From Lonepinella koalarum (GTDB lineage Bacteria > Pseudomonadota > Gammaproteobacteria > Enterobacterales > Pasteurellaceae): DNA of 64,000 nucleotides. The notes below the pieces were generated by a model that did no database searches, was not told where the DNA came from, and worked only from the letters and a program-made list of their open reading frames with translations. A program made the translations under genes and the position numbers. Below are positions 41,303 to 48,960 of this stretch, one piece after another. The DNA lies in the NCBI RefSeq assembly GCF_042926695.1, contig NZ_CP170642.1, forward strand, positions 1,674,001 through 1,738,000. The letters run 5' to 3'. Position 1 is the first letter of the stretch, and every line of letters begins with the position of its first letter.

Positions 41303-43048
41303 ATGTTAAATAAATGGTTTTTGACTAAAAATGCTTTTTTGGCGGTTAAGCCGTTCAGTGCATTACAAGATGCGTTTCGCTTAGGTTATGGAAAAACGCA
41401 ACTCATTAAAGATATTATTGCTGGATTGACGGTTGGGGTTATTGCCATTCCGTTGTCAATGGCATTGGCGATTGCCAGTGGCGTGCCACCGCAACATGGT
41501 TTATATACGGCAATTGTAGCAGGCATTGTGATTGCTTTATTGGGTGGCTCTCGTTTTAATATTTCAGGACCAACCGCCGCTTTTGTAGTCATTTTATATC
41601 CCGTGACGCAACAATTTGGCTTGGGCGGATTACTCATGGCGACCCTGTTATCAGGGATAATTTTAGTGCTAATGGCGTTGTTTCGTCTAGGACGGTTAAT
41701 TGAATATATTCCTCTGCCTGTCACTTTAGGCTTTACCTGTGGCATCGGGATTACAATAGCAACTTTGCAAATTAAAGATTTTCTCGGTTTACATATTGAT
41801 GTCATGCCAGCCCATTATTTAGAAAAAGTTTATACTATTTTCACCGCACTTCCGACTATTAACTGGGCGGATACGGCAGTTGGTGTTGTTACTTTATTAA
41901 CTTTATCCCAATGGCATCGTTTTCGTTTACCTTTTCCAGGACATTTACCCGCAGTCATCATAGGTACGGTTTTATCGCTGGTTTTAATTATGGTTGGTTA
42001 TGATGTGCAGACCATTGGTTCTGCTTTCCAATATCAACTGGCAGATGGTTCAGTCGGACAAGGTATTCCCAATGTATTACCTGAATTTGCTTTACCGTGG
42101 AATATTCCGAATGCGCAAGGGAAGTTAGTGGAATGGAATTTTGATACGATTCAATCTTTGCTACCTGCAGCATTTTCAATGGCGGTTTTAGGGGCGATTG
42201 AATCTTTATTATGTGCGGTGGTATTAGATAATATGACCAATACTAAACACCATTCTAATAACGAATTATTAGCCCAAGGGATCGGCAATATTATTACGCC
42301 GTTTCTTGGTGGTATCACGGCAACCGCGGCTATCGCACGTTCAGCTGCTAATGTGAAATCAGGGGCGTTTTCGCCGATTTCCAGTATGGTACATGGCTTG
42401 TTAGTATTGTTTTCTCTGTTATTATTTGCTCAGGCTTTATCTTATTTGCCTTTAGCTTCCATGGCGGCATTGCTGTTAATGGTGGCGTGGAATATGGCAG
42501 ATCTACGTAATATCATTCATTTAGTTCGCCGTTCGGGAGCCAATGAAATCGCGGTGTTATTAATCTGTATTTTGTTAACCGTGATTTTTGATATGGTGAT
42601 TGCTATTACAGTGGGTGTGTTATTGGCGAGTTTATTGTTTATTCGTACCATTGCAGAAATGACCAAATCCATTGAACAATCGCATCCCCAAGATTTAGAT
42701 GATGTATTGGTTTATCGCATTAGTGGCCCGTTGTTTTTTGCCGCAGCGGATAATCTATTCGCAGATTTACACGAGAAAACCGTGCATACTGATCACGAAG
42801 TCAAGCATATTGTGTTGCAATGTGATGCGGTAACGGTGCTAGATACGGGGGGAATTCATGCGTTAACCCGTTTTGTGCAACATATGTTACCCCATCAACA
42901 GCTTTATATGTGTAATATGCAATTTCAACCGTTGCGGATGATTGTAAAATCTAACACTGTACTCGAATTGAAAAAAATTAATTTTAGTTCAGGATTAGAA
43001 GATACTTATCAAAAAATCCGTGATTTTGATAAGTTATCTGTTAATTAA
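41303..43048 (+). CDS. SulP-family anion transporter with STAS domain
   Basis: The 581-residue protein has a long membrane domain with the SulP signatures (GLTVGVIAIPLSMALAIASGVPPQHGLYTA and GGSRFNISGPTAAF) and about 12 or more helices. A cytoplasmic STAS domain occupies about 460-570 (VLVYRISGPLFFAAADNLF, VLDTGGIHALTRF). Family members move sulfate, bicarbonate or dicarboxylates. The substrate is not evident and no sulfur genes are adjacent. It is an independent unit downstream of the divergent tRNA-Ser. Confidence 0.9.
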   Translation: MLNKWFLTKNAFLAVKPFSALQDAFRLGYGKTQLIKDIIAGLTVGVIAIPLSMALAIASGVPPQHGLYTAIVAGIVIALLGGSRFNISGPTAAFVVILYPVTQQFGLGGLLMATLLSGIILVLMALFRLGRLIEYIPLPVTLGFTCGIGITIATLQIKDFLGLHIDVMPAHYLEKVYTIFTALPTINWADTAVGVVTLLTLSQWHRFRLPFPGHLPAVIIGTVLSLVLIMVGYDVQTIGSAFQYQLADGSVGQGIPNVLPEFALPWNIPNAQGKLVEWNFDTIQSLLPAAFSMAVLGAIESLLCAVVLDNMTNTKHHSNNELLAQGIGNIITPFLGGITATAAIARSAANVKSGAFSPISSMVHGLLVLFSLLLFAQALSYLPLASMAALLLMVAWNMADLRNIIHLVRRSGANEIAVLLICILLTVIFDMVIAITVGVLLASLLFIRTIAEMTKSIEQSHPQDLDDVLVYRISGPLFFAAADNLFADLHEKTVHTDHEVKHIVLQCDAVTVLDTGGIHALTRFVQHMLPHQQLYMCNMQFQPLRMIVKSNTVLELKKINFSSGLEDTYQKIRDFDKLSVN

Positions 43049-43151
43049 TCATTGAATTAAATCGCTTTTGCTGTTACAAATAAAGTCTAAATAAGAAGCG
43101 AGTTCCTGATGGGGAACTTGCTTATAAAACAATTTAAGCTCCAAGGAAAAG

Positions 43152-44249
43152 ATGATGACAGCACAACCTACCTTATTTATCGACCGTGACGGTACATTAA
43201 TAGACGAACCAAAAACCGATTTTCAGATTGATAGTTTGGAAAAATTAAAACTGGAAAAAAATGTTATTCCTGCCTTACTTAAACTGAAAGATCGTTATCG
43301 TTTTGTGATGGTGAGTAATCAAGATGGGTTGGGTACGGATTCTTTTCCGCAAGACACTTTTGATAAACCGCATAATGCGATGATGGAAATTTTTCGTTCA
43401 CAAGGTATTGAATTTGATGACGTGCTGATTTGCCCGCATAAGCCAGAAGATCATTGTGATTGCCGTAAACCGCAAACCAAATTATTAGAAAAATATATTG
43501 TCAGACAGCTTTTTGATCCTGCCAGTAGTTTTGTGATTGGCGACCGTGCCACGGATGTACAGTTAGCCGAAAATTTAGGTATTCGAGCTTTGCAATATCA
43601 CCCTGAAAAGCTCAACTGGGATTTAATTAGCGAAAAATTACTCGGTGAACCTGTAACCAATATCGGTGAACGTCCACCACGCTATGCCGAAGTGGTGCGT
43701 AAAACGAAAGAAACCGATATTAACGTACAGGTTTGGTTAGATGAAACTGGGGTGAATCAGATTAAAACAGGCATCGGCTTTTTTGATCACATGTTAGATC
43801 AAATTGCAACGCACGGTGGTTTTCGCATGAATGTGTCTTGCCAAGGCGATTTATGGATTGACGAACATCACAGTGTGGAAGACACCGCACTTGCCTTAGG
43901 CACGGCGTTAAAACAAGCCATTGGCGACAAGCGTGGTATCGCTCGTTTTGGCTTTGTATTGCCGATGGACGAATGTAAGGCAGAATGTGCCTTGGATTTA
44001 TCGGGTCGCCCCTTTATTAAATTTAACGCTGAGTTTAAACGAGATAAAGTAGGTGATTTCAGCACCGAACTCACCGAACATTTTTTCCAGTCCATTGCGT
44101 TTACTATGCTGGCGACTTTACATTTAAGTGTGCAAGGTGATAATGATCATCATAAAATTGAGAGTTTGTTTAAAGTGTTTGGGCGAACGTTAAGACAGGC
44201 GATTCGGATTGAAAGTGATGTGTTGCCGAGTAGTAAAGGGGTGTTGTAG
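43152..44249 (+). CDS. hisB: Bifunctional histidinol-phosphatase / imidazoleglycerol-phosphate dehydratase
   Basis: The 365-residue fusion has an N-terminal HAD phosphatase (FIDRDGTLIDEP, PHKPEDHCDCRKP zinc loop) to about residue 165. A C-terminal IGP dehydratase follows (GIGFFDHMLDQIATHGGF, EHHSVEDTALALG, DNDHHKIESLFK). It provides steps 7 and 9 of histidine synthesis. A second ATG follows immediately. hisG, hisD and hisC, normally just upstream, are not in this window. The next gene is an inserted vapB rather than hisH. Confidence 0.97.
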   Translation: MMTAQPTLFIDRDGTLIDEPKTDFQIDSLEKLKLEKNVIPALLKLKDRYRFVMVSNQDGLGTDSFPQDTFDKPHNAMMEIFRSQGIEFDDVLICPHKPEDHCDCRKPQTKLLEKYIVRQLFDPASSFVIGDRATDVQLAENLGIRALQYHPEKLNWDLISEKLLGEPVTNIGERPPRYAEVVRKTKETDINVQVWLDETGVNQIKTGIGFFDHMLDQIATHGGFRMNVSCQGDLWIDEHHSVEDTALALGTALKQAIGDKRGIARFGFVLPMDECKAECALDLSGRPFIKFNAEFKRDKVGDFSTELTEHFFQSIAFTMLATLHLSVQGDNDHHKIESLFKVFGRTLRQAIRIESDVLPSSKGVL

Positions 44250-44324
44250 TTCTCATATTAGTTGAATATATCAATATATTTATATATACTTTTAATATAT
44301 ACAAACAAGAATTGGGAGTAAACA

Positions 44325-44576
44325 ATGACAACAGCAAAATTATTTTGGACGGGTAATTCTCAGGCTTTACGCCTACCCAAAGCATTTCGCTTTAATAGTA
44401 AAGAAGTGAGCATTCGAAAACAAGGTCAAAAGGTGATCCTTGAGCCGATTGTCAATGATTGGTCGTGGTTAGACGAACTGGCTGAAATGGGTAAACTAGA
44501 TGAAAGTTTTGTACAGGCGATTGAAGAGGGTCGTTTATCTACCGCACAAGAAAGAGATTGGGGCAGTTTTGAATGA
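44325..44576 (+). CDS. vapB: VapB-type antitoxin
   Basis: The 83-residue AbrB-fold protein begins MTTAKLFWTGNSQALRLPKAF, the VapB1/MazE DNA-binding hairpin, and has an acidic tail (ERDWGSFE) for toxin binding. It overlaps vapC by 4 bases. The 75-base gap after hisB is AT-rich, with short inverted ATATAT repeats that could be its own operator-promoter, so it may be transcribed independently within the his operon. Confidence 0.9.
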   Translation: MTTAKLFWTGNSQALRLPKAFRFNSKEVSIRKQGQKVILEPIVNDWSWLDELAEMGKLDESFVQAIEEGRLSTAQERDWGSFE

Positions 44577-44962
44577 AATATTTGTTAGATACCAATGCCG
44601 TTATTGCCATTTTAAATAACAATATGGATTTTATTACTCGCTTGAAACGTTACGCTCCAACTGACTTTGCTTTATCGAGTATTGTTATGTTTGAACTTTA
44701 TTATGGGGCAGAAAAAAGCCAGCGTAAAACAGAAAATTTAGCTAAATTGGATAAATTACCGTTTACTATTTTGCCCTTTGAATTAGAGGATGCCAAACAA
44801 GCTGGTAAAATTAGAGCAGAATTAACGAAACAAGGGACACCTATTGGTACTTATGATATACAGATTGCAGGACAAGCAATTAATCGTCATTTAATCTTGA
44901 TTACCCATAATACTAAAGAATTTGCACGTGTAAATAAATTACGCGTTGAAGATTGGCAATAA
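44573..44962 (+). CDS. vapC: VapC PIN-domain ribonuclease toxin
   Basis: The 129-residue PIN-domain protein has MKYLLDTNAVIAIL (first acidic residue Asp6) and the conserved Glu in IVMFELYYGAEKS. It also has GTPIGTYDIQIAGQA (Asp in the metal site) and the LITHNTKEFARV end. VapC toxins cleave tRNA-fMet or rRNA. All four acidic positions of the family appear present. hisH starts 21 bases later, so the pair is inserted in the his operon without disrupting reading frames. Confidence 0.93.
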   Translation: MKYLLDTNAVIAILNNNMDFITRLKRYAPTDFALSSIVMFELYYGAEKSQRKTENLAKLDKLPFTILPFELEDAKQAGKIRAELTKQGTPIGTYDIQIAGQAINRHLILITHNTKEFARVNKLRVEDWQ

Positions 44963-44983
44963 CTTACAGTTGAACTATAAATT

Positions 44984-45577
44984 ATGAAAAATATTATTAT
45001 CATCGACACTGGCTGTGCCAACCTGTCATCCGTCAAATTTGCTTTTGACCGTTTGGGTTACACTGCCGAGATCTCCCGAGATCTGAATAAAATCCAATCC
45101 GCCAATAAACTGATTTTACCCGGTGTTGGCACCGCTATTGCTGCAATGCAAAATTTAGAACAACGCCAACTTATCGCAACTATTCAAAACGCTACCCAAC
45201 CGATGTTAGGCATTTGCTTAGGCATGCAGTTAATGACGGAATATTCCGCCGAAGGCAATGTATCAACCTTAAATCTCATGACAGGGCATACGGAATTAAT
45301 TCCTAATACGGGTTTGCCGTTGCCACATACGGGTTGGAATAAGGTGCATTATGCCGACAATCATCCGTTATTCGTCAATATTGAGCAAGATAGCCATTTT
45401 TATTTTGTGCATAGTTATGCGGTATTGCCGAATGAAAATACCATTGCAACCAGTCAATATGGGGTAAAATTCTCGGCTGCTATTGCGAGTAAAAATTTTT
45501 ATGGCGTACAATTTCATCCTGAACGTTCAGGTAAAAACGGTGCACAATTATTGCAAAATTTTGTGGAAAATATCTAA
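44984..45577 (+). CDS. hisH: Imidazole glycerol phosphate synthase glutaminase subunit
   Basis: The 197-residue class I glutamine amidotransferase has the nucleophile Cys in MLGICLGMQLM and the His-Glu pair in GVQFHPERSGKNG. It supplies ammonia to HisF. It is followed by a terminator-like hairpin and a lipoprotein gene before hisA, whereas hisH and hisA are adjacent in many relatives. Confidence 0.96.
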   Translation: MKNIIIIDTGCANLSSVKFAFDRLGYTAEISRDLNKIQSANKLILPGVGTAIAAMQNLEQRQLIATIQNATQPMLGICLGMQLMTEYSAEGNVSTLNLMTGHTELIPNTGLPLPHTGWNKVHYADNHPLFVNIEQDSHFYFVHSYAVLPNENTIATSQYGVKFSAAIASKNFYGVQFHPERSGKNGAQLLQNFVENI

Positions 45578-45615
45578 TCATTCGTCAGGGTAACTTATTA
45601 CACTCATGACAAATC

Positions 45616-45641
45616 TATGCTAGGCTTAGCATAACCTTTTT
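45616..45641 (+). terminator. Hairpin after hisH
   Basis: TATGCTA and TAGCATA pair perfectly over 7 bp around GGCT, followed by ACCTTTTT. It would reduce read-through from hisH into the lipoprotein and hisA genes. Confidence 0.68.
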
Positions 45642-45683
45642 AAAGGTAAATTATTTTATATTTTGTCTAAATAGGATTATCAA

Positions 45684-46169
45684 ATGAAAAAATCACTTTT
45701 TGTATTGCCTTTAGTCGCTTTTGCATTAGTCGGTTGTACTAATAGTTCAACTACAGACGCCACTTCAAGTTATGAAGTGGTTGATGTGAGTGAGCCTTAT
45801 GCAAATGTCCAACCAACCGAAATGCCAAACACCATGGAACAGCCAGATGGTCAATATCAACAACCGACCTATAGCCAACCGGCTTATAACCAAACGACTT
45901 ATAACCAACAAACCAGTTCCAGCTATAATACAAGCGGAAATGCTGAACAAGTCGGTAATTGTACGGTGGTGCGTGATGGCACAAATACGCCTGTATATAG
46001 CCAAATTCAAAAAGGCTGCTATACAGGCTCAACTTATACCGTGGGTAAATACGATACCCTTTATTTAATCAGCTATTTAAGCGGTAAAAGTATTAATGAA
46101 ATTGCTGACTTGAATGGTATTTCATCAATGGCAAAATTGAGTGTCGGTTCCACTTTACGTTTACGTTAA
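45684..46169 (+). CDS. LysM-domain lipoprotein with Gln/Tyr/Pro-rich repeats
   Basis: The 161-residue protein has a lipoprotein signal peptide with lipobox LVGC (Cys18). A low-complexity region with short PTY/PAY/TTY-Q repeats occupies about 50-75. A cysteine-containing segment (GNCTVVRDG, KGCYTGS) and a C-terminal LysM domain (YTVGKYDTLYLISYLSGKSINEIADLNG) follow. It resembles the N-terminal half of NlpD/LppB but lacks the M23 peptidase domain. It probably anchors to peptidoglycan. It lies between hisH and hisA and has no evident link to histidine synthesis. Confidence 0.85.
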   Translation: MKKSLFVLPLVAFALVGCTNSSTTDATSSYEVVDVSEPYANVQPTEMPNTMEQPDGQYQQPTYSQPAYNQTTYNQQTSSSYNTSGNAEQVGNCTVVRDGTNTPVYSQIQKGCYTGSTYTVGKYDTLYLISYLSGKSINEIADLNGISSMAKLSVGSTLRLR

Positions 46170-46190
46170 AAAATACTTTAGGAAAACCCA

Positions 46191-46940
46191 ATGAAGAAAT
46201 CTATTATTATCCCAGCGCTTGACCTAATTGATAGTCAAGTGGTGCGATTACATCAGGGTGATTACGCCAAACAAACTACATATAGTGATAATCCGGTTGA
46301 GCAGTTTGCCAGCTATCTCGCACAAGGGGCGGAACAGTTGCATCTGGTGGATTTAACTGGCGCAAAAGATCCTGCCAAACGCCAAACCAAGCTAATTGGT
46401 AACATCATAGAAACCACGCAATGTAAAATTCAAGTGGGTGGCGGTATTCGCAGCGAACAAGATGTAGCAGATTTATTAGCCGTCGGGGCAAATCGTGTGG
46501 TGATCGGTTCAACTGCAGTGAAAAATCCAGACCTTGTGAAAGGTTGGTTTGAAAAATATGGTGCGGAAAAGTTTGTCTTGGCGTTAGATGTCAACATTGA
46601 TGAAAAAGGCAATAAAATCATTGCCATCAGTGGTTGGCAAGAAGCCAGTGGGGTGTTGCTTGAAACATTAATTGAAGATTATCAATCCGTGGGTTTACAA
46701 CATGTTTTATGTACCGATATTTCCAGAGATGGCACCTTAGCGGGTTCCAATGTGGATTTATATCGTGAAATTTGTGCCAAATACCCCACAATCCATTTTC
46801 AATCTTCTGGCGGTATTGGTTCATTGGCGGATATTCAAGCATTAAAAGGGACTGGCGTAGCGGGTGTGATTGTTGGACGTGCCTTATTAGAGGGCAAATT
46901 TAATGTAGCTGAGGCGATCGAATGTTGGCAAAACGGATAA
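46191..46940 (+). CDS. hisA: ProFAR isomerase
   Basis: The 249-residue TIM-barrel has the paired phosphate-binding motifs of HisA (QVGGGIRSEQDVADLL and QSSGGIGSLADIQALK) and IIPALDLIDSQVVRLHQGDY at the start. It isomerises ProFAR to PRFAR. Its end overlaps the hisF start by 19 bases. Confidence 0.97.
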   Translation: MKKSIIIPALDLIDSQVVRLHQGDYAKQTTYSDNPVEQFASYLAQGAEQLHLVDLTGAKDPAKRQTKLIGNIIETTQCKIQVGGGIRSEQDVADLLAVGANRVVIGSTAVKNPDLVKGWFEKYGAEKFVLALDVNIDEKGNKIIAISGWQEASGVLLETLIEDYQSVGLQHVLCTDISRDGTLAGSNVDLYREICAKYPTIHFQSSGGIGSLADIQALKGTGVAGVIVGRALLEGKFNVAEAIECWQNG

Positions 46941-47695
46941 TTCCTTGTTTGGATGTAAAAGATGGTCAAGTGGTGAAAGGCGTACAATTTCGTAACCATG
47001 AAACCATCGGTGATATTGTGCCACTGGCGAAACGTTATGCCGAAGAAGGGGCGGACGAATTGGTATTTTATGATATTACCGCATCATCAGACGGTCGCAC
47101 CGTGGATAAAAGTTGGGTGGAACGTGTTGCCAAAGTGATTGATATTCCCTTTTGCGTGGCAGGTGGCATTAAAACCATTGCCGATGCAGAACAGCTTTTC
47201 GCCTTTGGGGCAGATAAAATTTCAATTAATTCGCCTGCGTTGGAAAATCCCGAATTAATCACCGCACTTTCTCAACGCTTTGGTGTGCAAGCCATTGTGG
47301 TGGGCATTGACAGTTGGTTTGAACAGGAAACGGGGAAATATTGGGTTAATCAATATACGGGCGATGAACATCGTACTCGCCAAACTAACTGGCAATTATT
47401 GGACTGGGTCGCTGAAGTGCAACAACGTGGTGCAGGCGAAATCGTGTTGAATATGATGAATCAAGACGGCGTGCGTAACGGCTATGATTTGGTGCAGTTA
47501 AAAAAAGTGCGTGAGATTTGTCATGTGCCATTAATCGCATCAGGCGGTGCAGGCGAAATGGTGCATTTTCGTGATGCCTTTGTGGAAGCCAATGTAGATG
47601 GAGCTTTAGCGGCAAGTGTGTTTCATAAACGGATTATTGATATTGGGGAATTGAAAGAGTACTTACAACAAGAAAAAGTGGAAGTGAGAAAATAA
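46922..47695 (+). CDS. hisF: Imidazole glycerol phosphate synthase cyclase subunit
   Basis: The 257-residue TIM-barrel begins MLAKRIIPCLDVKDGQVVKG and has catalytic Asp residues in CLDVKDG and MNQDGVRNGYD. It makes IGP and AICAR from PRFAR with ammonia from HisH. The last base of its stop is the first base of the hisIE start. An uptake sequence lies in the gene near 47262. Confidence 0.97.
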   Translation: MLAKRIIPCLDVKDGQVVKGVQFRNHETIGDIVPLAKRYAEEGADELVFYDITASSDGRTVDKSWVERVAKVIDIPFCVAGGIKTIADAEQLFAFGADKISINSPALENPELITALSQRFGVQAIVVGIDSWFEQETGKYWVNQYTGDEHRTRQTNWQLLDWVAEVQQRGAGEIVLNMMNQDGVRNGYDLVQLKKVREICHVPLIASGGAGEMVHFRDAFVEANVDGALAASVFHKRIIDIGELKEYLQQEKVEVRK

Positions 47696-48336
47696 TGATT
47701 AATATACAAACCATCAACTGGCAAAAAGTTGATAACCTGCTCCCTGTTATCGTACAAAACGCCCAAACTTGCGAAGTATTAATGCTGGGCTATATGGATG
47801 CAGAAGCATTAAATAAAACGCTGGTTGAAAAGAAAGTGACGTTTTATTCCCGCACCAAACAACGGCTATGGACAAAGGGTGAAACTTCGGGGCATTTTTT
47901 GAACGTGGTGGATATGGCGTTGGATTGTGATAATGATACGTTGTTAATTTTAGTTAATCCTATTGGACCCACTTGCCATAAAGGGACAGAAAGTTGTTTT
48001 AGTGAATTGCAAACGTTGCCCGATTGGGTATTTTTCAGCAAATTAGAAAACCTGATTAAATCACGCAAAAATGCCGATCCTGACAGTTCTTATACTGCTA
48101 AACTATATGCTAAAGGGACAAAGAAGATTGCTCAGAAAGTCGGTGAAGAAGGGGTGGAAACTGCCTTAGCGGCAATGGCGAAAGATCCTGATGAAGTGGT
48201 GTCTGAAACAGCAGATCTGCTTTATCATTTAACGGTGTTATTGCAAGATGCCAACTTAAATTGGACGGATGTGATGGATAAATTAAAACAACGCCACGCA
48301 GGAATTGGTTTACACCCTGAGGGTTCAAATAAGTAG
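47695..48336 (+). CDS. hisIE: Bifunctional phosphoribosyl-AMP cyclohydrolase / phosphoribosyl-ATP pyrophosphatase
   Basis: The 213-residue fusion has an N-terminal PRA-CH domain (EVLMLGYMDAEALNKTL, zinc site in DMALDCDNDTLL and GPTCHKGTESCF). The C-terminal PRA-PH domain carries KKIAQKVGEEGVETALAA and ETADLLYHLTVLL. It provides steps 2 and 3 of histidine synthesis and ends the operon before a terminator. Confidence 0.96.
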   Translation: MINIQTINWQKVDNLLPVIVQNAQTCEVLMLGYMDAEALNKTLVEKKVTFYSRTKQRLWTKGETSGHFLNVVDMALDCDNDTLLILVNPIGPTCHKGTESCFSELQTLPDWVFFSKLENLIKSRKNADPDSSYTAKLYAKGTKKIAQKVGEEGVETALAAMAKDPDEVVSETADLLYHLTVLLQDANLNWTDVMDKLKQRHAGIGLHPEGSNK

Positions 48337-48373
48337 TACATTATTCGCAACTATTTCACCGATTATAAACAAC

Positions 48374-48410
48374 AAAACCGCACTTTTTAAACAAAAGTGC
48401 GGTTTATTTT
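48374..48410. terminator. Bidirectional terminator built from inverted uptake sequences
   Basis: AAACCGCACTTTT (48375-48387) and AAAAGTGCGGTTT (48393-48405) form a perfect 13-bp stem with 5-base loop, followed by ATTTTTTATT. It lies between the convergent hisIE and rpsT genes. Confidence 0.92.
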
Positions 48411-48432
48411 TTATTAATTTTTAAATTAACAA

Positions 48433-48696
48433 TTACGCTAATTTTTTAATTTGAGCGCTCAATTTAGATTTGTGGTTAGCTGCTTTGTTAGCGTGAATTA
48501 AGCCTTTAGATGCCATACGATCCACGACTTTTTGCATCTCAACGAAAGCGGCTTCTGAAGCTGCTTTATCGCCAGTTGCGACTGCTGCATAAGTTTTTTT
48601 GATGTAAGTACGCATCATTGAGCGTTGACTTGCATTGTGTTGACGGCGTTTTTCAGATTGAACCGCACGTTTTTTTGCTGACTTGATATTAGCCAA
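48433..48696 (-). CDS. rpsT: 30S ribosomal protein S20
   Basis: The 87-residue protein MANIKSAKKRAVQSEKRR is standard S20, binding 16S rRNA early in 30S assembly. The start is a TTG at 48696 with AGGAG 7 bases upstream. Another in-frame TTG at 48702 sits too close to the SD. E. coli rpsT also starts with UUG, and this weak start is tied to S20 autoregulation, so the feature looks conserved here. Confidence 0.97.
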   Translation of the reverse strand: MANIKSAKKRAVQSEKRRQHNASQRSMMRTYIKKTYAAVATGDKAASEAAFVEMQKVVDRMASKGLIHANKAANHKSKLSAQIKKLA

Positions 48697-48702
48697 GGTC
48701 AA

Positions 48703-48960
48703 ACTCCTAAGAATTTCTGTTAATTAATCAATATTGCTCTTTCATTCAACATTAGAATGAGCTGTCTGTAAATTTGTTGTTTTCGGTGAGACACAACCGA
48801 ATCTTGCCACCGTTTTTCGGTTGCTATAAGCCGTTAAGCAACGCTTTAAACAATGTAGGGCGAGATTTTATCAGTTTTTTTTGTTTTAATATAGCATTAA
48901 AATGAAATTTCTATAAAATTAAGCTAATTTTTTCCGATTTCCAGATTGAGAACAAGCATT
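48703..48960. promoter_or_regulatory. Divergent rpsT-murJ intergenic region with structured rpsT leader
   Basis: CAACCGAA (48794-48801) and TTCGGTTG (48816-48823) are perfect inverted repeats about 100 bases upstream of rpsT. A second pair, GTTGC/GCAAC, lies alongside. This could be part of the rpsT leader RNA, but I could not assign a start point or a known regulatory fold. Confidence 0.35.

Noticed and set aside
45751..46068. Several overlapping open frames on both strands over the LysM lipoprotein gene
   Set aside because: They arise from the repetitive Tyr/Gln/Pro coding region; only the frame with signal peptide and LysM domain is coherent.
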